DNA of 64,000 nt from Paragordius varius (taxonomy: Eukaryota; Nematomorpha), in NCBI GenBank assembly GCA_964247055.1, contig OZ176060.1, positions 186,001-250,000 of the forward strand, read 5' to 3'. Positions within the stretch are counted from its first letter, which is position 1, and every line of letters starts with the position of its first letter. The position numbers and the translations under genes are program-made. Below, in pieces: positions 33,360 to 45,100 of this stretch. The notes beneath the pieces are model-generated. The model saw only the letters and a program-made list of their open reading frames with translations, was not told the origin of the DNA and did no database searches.

Positions 33360-34450
33360 AAATGTTTTAAAAATCAAATACACCCTCTATACAAAATGAT
33401 GTAGGAAGATTTTGTATTTAACTTTAAGCGACTTATCTTATTTTTTTAAATAATGTTACAAATTCCACCCTAAAATGCGCAAATGTATTTTGCATAGATT
33501 ATAAAATAATGTATAGCTAAATTAAATTTGGTTAAAAATTTGACTTTCTTTAGTCGAAGTTGAGAATTAGTTCAGTGCAAGGTTAACGGTTATTACTTTT
33601 TAAGTTAATAAATTTTCTTACAACAAATAAATATATATAAATTTTTACCTAAAAAAATAGTATTCGTTTTTATGGTTTTATGATGATCGCTAAAAAATTA
33701 TTTTTTAAAATTACTTATTAGAACCGATACAGATTAAGTATATGCCATCTTCTTTATGTTTTGTTAAAAAAATAACCTATTTTTAATTTATTAAAACAAA
33801 ATACTCTAAAAATGTAAATATATTAGGTTGGTATGATAATTGACCCCATAAAAAGTATACAAATAAATAAATTTTGGTTTTCTAGAAACAAATAAAACAA
33901 AATCTTATTTTTATTCAATAAATATTTTAAATAAATAACCAACATTTTTATTTTTTCAAATTATTTCATAATACCTTGTGTATATGTGACAAATATTTAT
34001 GTTATTTTACCATCGTTTAAAAGAATATATATATCATATTAAAAAATTTAAAAACGCGATTTAACATTTTCTTTAAATAGACTGTAAGGTTTCAACCTAT
34101 ATTTGGGCACAGGAACCGAAAGGGAAGTTTTATTATTATTATAAAACTTATAAAATAAATTAAATCTTTGGATAAATTTTAAAATGTAATTGAATACAAA
34201 ACAAAGGATCATTGTATTGATTGGTTTATTTTAAATATAAGTAATCCTAACACTAATATGCGCCAATTTAAAATATCTAAACATGTTAAAAACAAAAACT
34301 ACAACAAATATTTCTAATTTCGTTTATATTTTTTCTATAAAATATATCTTGTACGGGTGAGGAGAAATTAATTTAAATATTTAATATTATCCAATTACAA
34401 TATATTTAATATATTTTCCCTCTTCAATCAATAACATTATTTACCTTCTA
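33360..34450 (-). repeat. F block, inverted, downstream side of LINE copy 2
   Basis: ATATGCCATCTTCTTTATGT, TTGAGAATTAGTTCAGTGCA and AATTGGATAA-type sequences are the reverse complement of F at 5.5-6.6 and 57.1-58.4 kb. The block is interrupted by the LINE at about 34,460. TTAGGTTGGTATGATAATTG at about 33,824 resembles a mariner-type terminus. Confidence 0.65.
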
Positions 34451-34636
34451 TTTGAAAGTGTTCTTTCAAGAACAGATATAATTTATTAATATATATAAAA
34501 TACAATTTACAATATATGAAGAAAAGTGCTACGCAACAATATTGGGCATGGGGAAGTTACAAGGGGGAAGAAAGAGAAAATATTATATATATATAAAATA
34601 AAATAAATATAAAAAAAAGAAATATATATATAAATA

Positions 34637-35390
34637 TTACAATGATGCATTTTTTGGGTTGTTGTCTATGAAGGAATTTCGACCGCTCATAAACATGTGG
34701 TACATGTCGGCTGAAGATTTTATTATGCTTGTAACTATTGATTTCTTTAGTTGGGTAGGGCATCGGAACCTGATCTTCAAAAAAAGAACATCGTTTTTCG
34801 AATACCATGAGCCGAGGCTCCCTACAACAACTGGAATGACTTGGGTGTTGCTGTATGTTTCCTGTAATTGTTGAGCCAAACAGCTATACTTCATTATTTT
34901 ATTGTTGAATGCCGTTTCGAAGGATTCTAACCTGTTTTCAAACGGCACTGTGGGATCAATGATATAGCAATCAGTGCCATTTGTTACAATGAGGTCAGGC
35001 AGGACGTAGTCTCGACGAATCGATGGCTTGGTTTTCACTTAAGACCTTGAAATTCGATGGGAGGTTATCTTTAATCAGGTCTACTATGACGTTGTGTCTT
35101 TTGGTTATAATATTATCATCTTTAAGGCAGTGGTTAAAAACGTGGGCTTGTGTTTCTTTCGATTTGCCGCAGCGACGGCACATTTGTTCAGACGACCTGA
35201 GACGCGCATTTTCTGTGGTAGGATATTAATCCGCGCTCGATGGATGAAGTTCAAGTCTCTAAAACGAAGATCCTTATTATTGTTTAGGAAGTGGTGACTG
35301 ACCTTATCATCAGCAATGCACTCCATCACCCGACCCTGCAAAGCAAAATGGTGTAGCTCGGTATCCTTTATATTTCGTGTCAAAAATCGA
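34637..35390 (-). pseudogene. LINE copy 2 CCHC and restriction-like endonuclease
   Basis: The frame ending at 34,637 holds DLIVTNGTDCYIIDPTV (PD...D core), FENRLESFETAFNNKIMKYS, and VIPVVVGSLGSWYSKNDVLF, typical of R2/NeSL C-termini, then SIIKSSADMYHMFMSGRN. The CCHC motif (CRRCGKSKETQAHVFNHC) lies just upstream in another frame. This is the best preserved nuclease end of the four copies. Confidence 0.85.
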
Positions 35391-36449
35391 AGGTTAGAAA
35401 CAACAGCTGAGCGATTGTCTTAGGAGATTTTAGAGAACTCTGGAAATTTTGTAGGCTGAAAAGAATCATCAAAAGACCAGGAAATTTTGAGAGATTCAGA
35501 AGCCATTCTCGCTTATTTCCAAATGTTTTGGCATTTATTAGCTGGATTTGAGACAAGAGGGTTCTCATAACCAGACAAATACTTGCCTAATTGATCGGGA
35601 GTTATAGAATCTAATCGAACCTTAAAACGAAAGATAGCCGAAACCTTAAGTTACTCGAAGAAACTTTTCTTAATTTATCAGAAACTTCAGATGCTGAAAA
35701 GCGAATAAAATCATGTAAGGAACAGAATTATTAGAATAATTAAAATTAATAGGCTCCGATTTTATGCCAATTGTATTGTTAAATGATTAGTTATATCTTC
35801 GTTATTAATTTTACAAGAGGATGGAGGGCCATCAACGATTAATCTTATAGCTTTTTTCCTATTTTTCTTATACATGAACGAATATTTATATCTTTATGAA
35901 CCAAACATTTAGACTTATTATAATCAGCCCGGGGAGGATATAGTGCATTTTGAAAATTATTAAAGAACAAATATCCTCCCAGTCGGAATTCTCGTCGTGG
36001 GAGTCAAGAAGGTTATTAAAATTAGTAAAAGGAAAAATATTTTTATTTAAAGCAGGAAATTTAATTTTTATTTGGTGGAGGTAGAAAACCGATGAAGTGG
36101 GTTCCTCATCAACACTTTCCTCCAGAATAGTAAAACGATTAGATAAAGAGACTTCATTTTTAAAAAAGTAATTAAAATAATTTTTGTTCTCCTAACAATC
36201 ACTGGGATTTATAATATTATAATTTATATCCGTAATGGAATTATTGTCTTCATGTCCCTTACCAATTGTGTTTGAGGTCCCACTCACTTTGGTAGGAGGA
36301 GAATTTACCGGAGAGTTGGGTGGATTAAAAAAGCTGAATGGGTTGAAGATGACTGGACAACCTTAGGGGCTTATTAGAAGGATTGAATCGGAGGTTTGAC
36401 AAACTTAACTGTTTGGTGTGAGGAAGGATGAGGAGGTAGATTATGAGAT

Positions 36450-37200
36450 CTTTTATGAGATAGTAGAGAGAGACATGCGCTTGGGAAACGACAAGTCACA
36501 CTCATTACATGCGTGAGGCATTTGGACAATAGGAGATTTGGATGCAAAAATGCACTCTTTCATATGTATGCTTGGGTGGATGAATAGATAAAACTTTGTT
36601 ATAAAGTTTGCAAAAATTAACTATTTTGATTAGTTCTTTATGGACCAGCTTAATATGACGTAGAAAATACAGTCACTAGGCAGTCCAGGATTTACAACGA
36701 AACTGATTTTTACAAGATTTAAACGGGCAAACGAAGTGATTAGGTAATGGAATGAAAAAGAAAGTTAGGGTTTTGTCTTGCAGGGTAGGTTGATGTGGCA
36801 TCACCTCCAATAGGTTGCCATCATTATCATCAACATTATTATTTATCTTAAGCATTTCGTTGGCTGGATGGACACGATCAAGGTGGTCTTGCGTTTCACG
36901 TTTGAGCTGGGAGATTTGGCCTGATTGGATGACTGATTGGTAGCTGTGTACACGTTGTCGTAGAACTGAGATGAAGAGAGTGATGGGAAATGGTGTTCAT
37001 AGAGAAATAGAGCCAATATCAGATGTAGGTGGACGTGTTGACACAGAATGATGAATGGCTTTGAGTATTGACCGTGGTGACAGAGGTATGGCAGAAGGTT
37101 GTCTTGCAGTATATTGGTTGATTATCATTATCACTTATTGTAAGGGGATACATGATTTGTACGTTGTTGGAGCTAAAAATGTTGGTAGATATCATATCTA
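36450..37200 (-). pseudogene. LINE copy 2 N-terminal zinc-finger region
   Basis: The reverse strand encodes, with frame changes, MISTNIFSSNNVQIMYPLT and a Ser/Thr/Asn-rich leader. C2H2-like segments homologous to 53.64-53.93 kb follow (FRCKSW..., HACNECDLSFPKRMSLYYL-like). In relatives these fingers bind target DNA. The coding frame is disrupted at several points. Confidence 0.7.
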
Positions 37201-37593
37201 AAATAAAAATAAACAAAATATATATTAGAAAGAAATTTAGATGGCCCAAAGGATTAAAGAATGGATATAAATAAAGTCCTAATCACCCGGATAATTAATA
37301 TATAGCTAAAAGGGGGCCGGGAATTCAGAGACATACGATTAAAAGTAAAAACATCATGCAATTAAAAGATAAAGAGATGCGCGAATTTCAAAAAGGGGGT
37401 AAACAATAAACAATTAAGAGGGGCGCGGACATTACCAAAGGGAGAAAAGGGCACAAAATTTAAAAAACAAGGTATGAAAGTGCAAAAGATAATATAAATA
37501 AAAAGGGACAGTTAAACATTTGCAAAAGTATAAAGGATGGCATAAGATCATGTTTGATTAATTTTATTAAGAATTTTAAGGTAAGAAGGGACG

Positions 37594-37623
37594 ACACTTT
37601 GATCTTAGCCAAGAGGCTGAGAA
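37594..37623 (-). ncRNA. U2 snRNA 5'-end fragment fused to LINE 5' end
   Basis: On the minus strand the 30 nt TTCTCAGCCTCTTGGC + TAAGATCAAAGTGT align to the start of U2 snRNA (TTCTCGGCCTTTTGGC + TAAGATCAAGTGT, nt ~6-34), with two substitutions and one extra A. The U2 match stops exactly where LINE 5' UTR sequence begins. It is a partial gene fragment and cannot give a functional U2: the branch-site-pairing region and everything after it are missing. Confidence 0.85.
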
Positions 37624-38290
37624 ATTTACAATAATGACACTATAAAATAATATATTAATAGATCATTAACCATTATAATAAATTTTCAATATTTTCCTTT
37701 ACAAAAAAAACATTATTAAGGTTATTTTAAAATTTTTATTTTTATATTTTTTGATAGCCAAAAATTAAAACTTGTTTTTGAATGAATGTGGACTTAACTA
37801 TCAATGAATAAGGTAGCTCAATTACATTTTATATTTATAATATTTATACCAATTTTTTCACCGATTTAAAAGAAACAAAAGTCCCACAATTAGTCAAAAA
37901 AAATTATAAAACAAAATCAAATAGATATTATATTTGTTTATATTAATATTAATACACTTGCCATCTATTTAAAAAATCGTATGAATTGTTTTGTTATAAA
38001 AACTCATCAACCAACAATAGCGAGAAGCTAATTGATTGCACAAAATATATTATTCATTAACTTATCTTTTCAACATATTAGATAATTAAAAAATAGTTTA
38101 TAATTTTTATTTTTGTTTCTAAGTTTTTTTATAAATATTATACATTTATTTTTATCATTAATTTTGGTTTAAGTAGTTTTATATATGAGTTTGTTTAATT
38201 TTTTCATGCTTTCTTTTTGCAATGAAATAGGCCTGTATCGCACATAAATTACTGAATTATTTTAGGCTTATTTTTGAATTTCTAGAAATT
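37624..38290 (-). repeat. F block, inverted, upstream side of LINE copy 2
   Basis: AGCCAAAAATTAAAACTTG at 37,753 and CTTGCCATCTATTTAAAA at about 37,970 are F landmarks in inverse orientation, continuing the block at 33.4-34.45 kb. About 120 bp of AT-rich DNA lies between this block and the U2 fragment. Confidence 0.5.
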
Positions 38291-38339
38291 ATATTTAGTG
38301 GTAGTTTATTAGGGCTTAGCGGTTTTATACTGGGCTAAA

Positions 38340-38600
38340 CGTAATAATTACAATAAAAAAGCGGCTGAATAAACCGTAATTTTAAATAAAAAAAACTTAT
38401 AGTATATACAGTACCTTTTTTATTGTTGGTTACTTCATTATATAATGCTAATTGGCAAAACAGTAACGTGTGAGTAAAAAAACAAACGGTGTGAAATAAT
38501 TTTTCCTATATCACAACATTAAATTTGCTTATTAGTTTATGGACAAGATTTGTTTTATATTGTACTGTATTCCAAATTGGCGAATAAAGTGACTACTGTA
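38340..38600 (+). repeat. B block, copy 3
   Basis: CAATAAAAAAGCGGCTGAAT, AAACCGTAATTTT and AACAAACGGTGTGAAATAAT occur in the same order as 18.12-18.39 kb, then CGAATAAAGTGACTACTGTA leads into M1. Confidence 0.7.
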
Positions 38601-38856
38601 TAATAAAAATCGAAACTATACGCACTAAACGTAAAATATATAGTGAATTTTTTTCAAACAACCATACATATTAAAATTTAATTTTTTATACAAAAACTAA
38701 TGAATTGGAATTGTAAAATACATTATTGATTATACTTTATTTTGCAAACTGAAACATTCAGTCAATTAAGAAAATCAAGATATTAAAGTTATGGTTATCA
38801 GTTATAAAAAATTTTTATATTTTTACTTTTTGTCCGCATAATTTTAATTTTTACTG
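38601..38856 (+). mobile_element. M1 MITE beside zinc-finger copy 3
   Basis: TATAATAAAAATCGAAACTA then TACGCACTAAACGT at the left. ACTTTTTGTCCGCATAATTT then TAATTTTTACTG at the right. About 256 bp. Confidence 0.75.
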
Positions 38857-39059
38857 TAATTTATTTATTATCTACAAAAGGAAACTCCTCAAAAGACCGG
38901 TCAAATAGCATTCCAAATATTTTATTAACAATGCATTTAGCAAAACGTTTTCATAAAATAATATGAATCTCAATATCTTTTATTTGAGAAATGGATTTAT
39001 AAACCAAATTATATTAAATGCTACATGTAATATATTATATATGTTGAATTAAATGTTCA

Positions 39060-39866
39060 ATTATGTACATTTTTAATATGTCTGTTAAGATAGTGTTTGT
39101 CCGTATATTCCTTTTACAAATCTTACATTTATATATAATTTTTTCTCATGAACAGCATGAATATGTGTTGCAAGATTGCATTTTTGAGTAAATTCTTTTT
39201 TGCAAATCGTTCATGTTTAATTTTCTCAAGAACTGAATTAATGTGCCTGGCAAGAGAGCTTCTGGAAAACATCTTACAACAAATCTTGCACGAATATTTA
39301 ATTTGTTCATGAACCGAACGAATATTTGCGGTTAATCCATTTTTACCCTTATATATTCTATTACATTGGACACATCGATAATCATTCTCCAATTTTTGAT
39401 TGTATAAGGACTCAATTGGTTTTTCATTATTATTGTTATTATTAAATAAATTGTTAATATCATTCAAGCTTATGCCATTGGAATCAACATTTGAAGATAC
39501 CGAGCTTATATCTTTTACCTTTTTTGGAAATTTTTTTAGATAAAGATCTAAAGGTTCTGTCTGTTCTCCTATCAAATCAATAACTAGGGTATCTTTGATG
39601 GTTTCGGTATTTTCATCGTTTGAATTATTATTTTGTTGAGAATTTTCGCTTTTATGCTCCCTTAAATAACAAAGGTTATAGAAAGAAGCGTTCAGAATTC
39701 TTCGTAAATCATCGTTTGTGAAATCTTCATTTTCCAATAAATTACGAAATGAGGCTGGTTTAGATGGATCATAAATATACCTTTCTTGTTGATTTTTGAG
39801 TTCCACTTTATAAAGCTTAGTATCGAGATCACACCAAAGTTTGTAAGTCGCGTCGCCGAAATCTAA
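39060..39866 (-). pseudogene. C2H2 zinc-finger gene copy 3, frameshifted array
   Basis: The exon begins after an ACAAATTTTTTTAG acceptor with FGDATYKLWCDLDTKLYK, giving the same exon edge as copy 1. The frame is open to 39,129 from an ATG at 39,806 (225 residues). The CtBP motif is altered (EPLDLYLKK, Ser to Tyr). Finger 1 is YRCVQCNRIYKGKNGLTANI with its first His replaced. Finger 2 is shortened by a few residues. Finger 3 has lost its first Cys to a small deletion that shifts the frame, so the remaining fingers (FTQKCNLATHIHAVH and a further one) lie out of frame to about 39,060. About 80% similar to copy 1 over the N-terminal region. It most likely makes no working DNA-binding protein. Confidence 0.8.
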
Positions 39867-39939
39867 AAAAATTTGTTAGAAATGTAATTAAAAAGTCAAA
39901 TTATTAATAATGAAACAACAAATTTTCACAGACCAAGAT

Positions 39940-40279
39940 CAGGGGCGTACCGAGGGGGGCAACGGGGTGGATCATGCCCCGGGCGCCGTTATTTAGGGGC
40001 AAAAATAAAAAGTTCAAATGAGATTTTCAGCAAATTTATTTAATAATCCCTATAATATATACTCTATTATTCACCTAATTAGTACTATTGAATAAATTTA
40101 GTATCATATAAATATATATATTTAATAGATTTAAAATTTATATGACTGTGCTGTCTTACCTATGGTTTTTAGGTTACAACGTTTGTATTTTTTTTACTTA
40201 ATTGTTTTATTGGCTTTAAAAAAGGGGGGTGGGCCCCATAAAAGTTTTATGCTCCGGGAGCCGCAAATACTCGCCACTG
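39940..40279 (+). mobile_element. hAT-like MITE, complete, with 8-bp target duplication
   Basis: The ends CAGGGGCGTACCGAG and TCGCCACTG are imperfect terminal inverted repeats. They are flanked by ACCAAGAT (39,932-39,939) and ACCAAAAT (40,280-40,287), an 8-bp duplication with one mismatch, as expected for hAT elements. 340 bp, GC-rich ends (ATGCCCCGGGCGCC, GGGGGGTGGGCCCC), no transposase. It is absent from the matching place near 19.66 kb, so it inserted after the units duplicated. Confidence 0.85.
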
Positions 40280-40289
40280 ACCAAAATGA

Positions 40290-41335
40290 CTTAAAACTCA
40301 GTTGTACAGGTTTATTATTCTAACTATAAAAATTACAAACTTGGCAAACATTAAACAATACAGTAATGATAAAAACCAAATGATAATAATGTAAAAGTAT
40401 AAAGAAAAATATTTTTTTAGATAGAAAACCATAGTTTATTTAACTTAGACTTTTCTATATAATATATGATATCTAGAATTAATTATTTTAACAATTATAT
40501 CTTTATGGCATGTTTTGCTAAAAAAACATGAGTGTTCTACAAAAATATAAAGTCTGGCTGTCAAAAATAATATTTTATTGGAATTAGATGTATTATTAAT
40601 TTTTTTTAATAATAAATTATCTAATATTATAAGGTTGCCTAAAATCGCTTATAAAGTGGTAAAATAATTAATGACACTAAAAAACAAAACTTTTATAAGA
40701 AAGATTTATTGAGATTTTGAAATCTAAAAATTAATTATTTTTTATTCATTAATTTAATTAAATTAAATGTTGAAATAAAACTTAAGTATATTTATTATTA
40801 TTATAATTATTATTTGTTCTATTTTATAGAATATTAGCAGTTATTTGTCTAATAAAACGTTAAATTTTAATTTGTTACATTATGGATTATGAATTTTATT
40901 TTTACGATTTAAATATATACATATATATATATATATATATAATATATATAAATCAAAAAATATTTTATATTAATAAATTATAACAATAATCATTCAATAA
41001 TAAAAATTATTTCAAAAATTAAATTTAAAAATTTATAACCTAAAAAAATTTAAAAATTTATCTATTTTGATTTATAAATATATAATATATAGTTAAGAAT
41101 AATATTTAAAACAAGATAATTAATATCAAATTAAATCACAAAAAAATATTCCATTAATTAAAGAATTTAATTAATTAATTTACAAATTATATCTAAAAAT
41201 TAGAGTATGAATAATAATATTAAAATTAATAAAAATATACTATATATGTAAATAATAAAATAAAATAATTAAAATATTTATAAAAATTAGAAAATTTAAA
41301 AAAATATACCCATTTCCCAAATAATTTGAATATTT
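40290..41335. repeat. Upstream part of zinc-finger unit 3
   Basis: Continues the homology to 19.67-20.8 kb (GTACAGGTTTATTATT, TTAAACAATACAGTAATGAT). Contains (TA)n at about 40,917-40,950. Confidence 0.6.
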
Positions 41336-41339
41336 TATC

Positions 41340-41410
41340 GAATAATAAAAAGAGACAATTTAAAAAACCGTTAAAAAATTAAATCGTCTGTCGTTTCATT
41401 TTATATTTAC
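41340..41410 (+). repeat. H island, copy 5
   Basis: AAAAAGAGACAATTTAAAAA, ACCGTTAAAAAATTAAATCG, TCTGTCGTTTCATTTTATAT. Confidence 0.7.
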
Positions 41411-42720
41411 AAAGTTTTTTAAATTATTTTATAGTTTAAAAATATTATATTTTTAATTTATTTAAATTATATATTAAATTATATATTTTTTTACATATTA
41501 TTTAATTCGGAATAATTTTGCTAAATCAATTATTTCTTTAATTGTCAATCATTTATTGACGTAAATATTTTTTCATAAATAATGAAATACTTAAATGTAT
41601 TCAATAAAATATTTAAAATTTTAAATTATTGGAATCGCAAAATACGTTATGAATATTATAATTTAATGGGAACTGCCCTTTTTTACAAAAAAAATATATA
41701 TTTTTCAAATAATTATAAACGTCAAACAATTAGGCTGAATTTGAATCAATTGATTTTATAATTTTATATTTTATGATAAAATTAATAATATTTGGAAAAT
41801 TTTTCTTAAGAAATAAGTGATTTTTAAATCAGTACTGTGAGTATATTACTAAACAATTTTAAATTTAAAAAATCTTGTGAAAAAACAAATTAAAATTATT
41901 ATATAAACAAAACTTTAAACAATTTTTTGGAAAAATTTGCCATACTTTTTCAACAATGATTTTCAAGCAAAAACTATGCTTTTAGATATAATGAAATATT
42001 TTCATTAAAACATTCCTATTAATCAGAATTTTGATTAAATAGATTGTGTAATTAGTCGTAATATACAATTTATATTTAACTTAAATTTTAAAAACGACAA
42101 ATTAATCGAAATTTTGATGGATAGAGCGCCGCATTGAAAATATTATATATATATATATATATATATGGGTATTCAGGAATATTTTATTAGTTTACAAACA
42201 TAAGGCTCTAAATGCAAGCATAATATAATGATTTTTCTTGTTTTTTACCAATAGGATTATTCACATCTTTTTAAGAAATATCAATTTTACTGCGATTTAA
42301 TAAGCGTTTTCTGCAAATAATGGATTCCCTAAAGTTAGCCCTGATTTCACTTAATTATTTTTGGAAAATCTCGGCGGACGAACATGTAGTTTTAAAGAAA
42401 ATATATAAAAACACTCTTAAAGTGCATATGGTACATTAAATTTAGTTGTGCCAATTTAAAATGGGTTTAGTGAAATATTCTATATAGACAAAAATTTATA
42501 TTTTCTTATTTATGAGAAGAGCTAAGAGTCTCTACACGAACAGCTTTTAAAAAGTACGGGGTTTAGATTATCGGTAAATGTGTAGTATTAAACATTTAAA
42601 ATAAATAATTAAGAATTTGAACAAATTATATAAATTTGTTTGATTAACCCTCTATAATACAAATTATATTTATCTAAGATTTTTATATATGCATAATTAA
42701 TGTATTAGGTATGAAAAAGC
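41411..42720. repeat. Composite-unit filler matching 20.87-22.5 kb
   Basis: Shares TTGGAATCGCAAAATACG, GGGAACTGCCCTTTTTT, CATAAGGCTCTAAATGCAAG and GTTTAGTGAAATATTC with unit 1. A (TA)n lies at about 42,145-42,167. Confidence 0.6.
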
Positions 42721-44340
42721 CCTAAGAATTAAAAAAATCTAAATTGTTTAAGTATTGGTTCATGATTGTTTATTGCTAGAAAAATATAATCCTAAATCGT
42801 CATATTGCCTTTTTTAATAATAACTTAATTAAATAATTCAACATACGGATTATGCTAAAGGCTTATGAGATAAATGAGATTCAGATTTGTACTGGGACAA
42901 ATTTTCTCTTTTGTTAACATTTTAAGATAATTTACATAAATTATAATTTGAATCTTAACTTGAAAAAACTTTAATACTACGATTTTTTACAATAAATGCT
43001 ACAATCTGCATTAAACAGTTTAAATTTGATATTGTAATAGCTATTAAGTTTAATTATGCAGAATTGTTACCGAAGTTTCTTATTTCGTTTTCCAAATGTT
43101 GGAGAATTATTTTTATAGTCAATAAAATTATATACCATATTTAATGTAAATTTTGTACTCTCAAGTGGGCGCTTAATAATTTTTGATTAAAGATGAAAAA
43201 ATTTAAGAGGGTTTAAACACTTATATTTAACCTGAACAAATTTTTAATAATTAATTTATATAATACTACACATTTACCCATATGCATATACCGTGTGTAT
43301 GTTAGAAGCTAGCCGTGATGCCACCATAAGCTTTCACATAGATTAGCGATTATAAATTTTTGTCTCTATATTAAATATACTTAACCTTTTTAAATTGGCA
43401 TAACCAAATTAAAATATACCATTTTCAATTGGGTTTTTATAGACTTCAGGTTGATTTTTATCACTTTAATATGATTCTTTGATATCTCATGTCGGCGAGT
43501 CGCGAAATTTATTAATATATCATAGATTATAACATAAAAAAATAGAAAAATTGCATATTTTGTTGATAAAATTAATCTTTTTTTTTTGTTAAATCTTACT
43601 TCCTGAGATTTTGTAGCCATACGAAAACAATATAGGCTTTAAGCTTTATAAAACTGCTAATAAATTGTATATTACAATTAAATTTAGAAGCAATCTAACC
43701 TTTAATCCTGAGGTGATTAAATACATTTCCATCATATCATAAAATACCGTAAAGTACAGTTTAATATTATGCTAATATTGATATTTTTTACAAAGATACA
43801 TTTTTTCAAAAATATTTTTTTGTAAAGCAAAAAGTTTTTTGCGTTTGTAAAAAATGGCCCATTTTAGACGTGTCAAATCTGCAATTCGAATTCTTTCAAA
43901 ATATAATGTTTTGCATTTGTGTAGTTTATAACATACTTTAGTGATATTTTTGGAATAAGACATTTAGCTATCACCAAAAAAATTTGAAAATGCATATAGC
44001 TTTCTCACTCGAACCCAACTAAAAACACATTACTGATATATTTATAATGAAAATATATATTTTTTATAAGGAAATGATTATTAAGTTAAGGAGACTTTAT
44101 TCGGTATAATATGTAATTGAAAAAATATATATTCTTAAATAAACAAAGCATTTATTGGAGAACATATTTGAATGAACTTGGTAAAATTTTTAGTGGCCAT
44201 AAAATTTATAACAATACTTATGTAAAATATCCAATAAAAAAATTATTACTAAAATAAATTAGACTTATTATGTTAATTTATTATAATAATGATAATTAAA
44301 ATGTATTAAATTTTTTCTAGCACTATTTTAGGCAAAAATT
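42721..44340. other. AT-rich intergenic DNA
   Basis: No gene is supported. Open frames of 60-76 codons near 43.4-43.96 kb lack family signatures and have the composition of random AT-rich DNA. Confidence 0.4.
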
Positions 44341-44538
44341 TTAAATCAGGAAAAAACGGGTGTACAAAAAGCATACGTATTAACCCAATAATATAAAACA
44401 ATTTATACCATTATAAAATTTAAATAATCTCTATTTTTATTTAAAATATTTTTGCGCTTAACAATAAATACCATATGAAGTTACTAATCAATTAAATTTT
44501 AAATATACACCGCCCGTACTGTATCAGCCATCTATTTA

Positions 44539-44752
44539 CAATAAAATATCAAAATTATGCGGACAAAACGTAAATAGGGAAAAATTATTTAGACAACCAT
44601 ACTTTTAACCTGGTTTTTCCATAAACTATTTAAAAACGATTGTAAAATTAATAATTGGTGTCCAATATACATCTCTTTTTCATACTTTGCAATTTAAATA
44701 ATATTTGTTTAATATTTTTGTGTTTTGTCCGTATAATTACAATTATTACTAT
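44539..44752 (+). mobile_element. M1 MITE, short copy (pair of 23.52 kb)
   Basis: CAATAAAATATCAAAATTAT then GCGGACAAAACGT at the left. TGTTTTGTCCGTATAATTAC then AATTATTACTA at the right. Flanks match those of 23,519-23,732. Confidence 0.7.
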
Positions 44753-44920
44753 ATTATATAAATAATATAAATTACACGATTTTAATGAATTTTAAAATTG
44801 GATATCCACAAAACAAATCAGAAAGAATTTTAAGACAATAAAAATATTTTATATACGAGTTTGATAAGTCCAATATATGTTAACAAAAATTATTAAATTT
44901 TAGTAAATATTAAAATTTTA

Positions 44921-45100
44921 CAGAGAGAACGAAATATAAAGACAATATTTTATAAAAAATATAACCTGAATATTTTATTTAATTCCAATTATAAATACAT
45001 CATATTACCAATTTACATATCTATATTTGATGTTAAGTACAGCGGTCTTTTGGAAAAAATTGTCCTAAATTTTACGTTTTGTCGGTATAAATTTTATATG
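44921..45100 (+). mobile_element. M1 MITE, degenerate (pair of 23.93 kb)
   Basis: GAAATATAAAGACAATATTT at the left and TTTTACGTTTTGTCGGTATA at the right. It includes GTACAGCGGTCTTTTGGAAA, as at 24.1 kb. Confidence 0.55.

Larger units (their letters stand above)
34467..37593 (-). mobile_element. U2-type RLE LINE (Utopia/NeSL-like), copy 2, 5'-complete with internal deletion
   Basis: Read on the minus strand: a 5' UTR of about 400 bp with many CCCTT-type pyrimidine runs; an ORF start near 37,190 (MISTNIFSSNNV...); zinc fingers; the linker; then an abrupt join at about 35,650-35,665 from the SDKLRKVS block to the post-RT region. About 1.2 kb with the whole RT is absent compared with copies 1 and 3. 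The C-terminal CCHC and endonuclease remain, in broken frames. The 3' UTR ends in TATCTGTTCTT (34,468-34,478), matching U2 snRNA nt 37-47. U2 nt ~6-34 abut the 5' end. The undeleted element would be about 4.4 kb. Confidence 0.85.

Noticed and set aside
33824-33860. TTAGGTTGGTATGATAATTG as a mariner (irritans-type) element
   Set aside because: Only one candidate terminus was found. With no inverted partner or TA-flanked far end nearby it cannot be called an element.
34467-37593. Keno-type (Tx1/APE) identity for the U2-associated LINE
   Set aside because: Keno elements also target U2 but have an apurinic-type endonuclease. This element has the C-terminal CCHC plus PD...D restriction-like nuclease and N-terminal zinc fingers, so a NeSL/R2-type (Utopia-like) assignment fits better.
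37560-37650. Functional U2 snRNA gene
   Set aside because: Only about 30 nt of the 5' end are present, with two substitutions and an insertion. The following sequence is LINE. No Sm site or remaining stems are found nearby.
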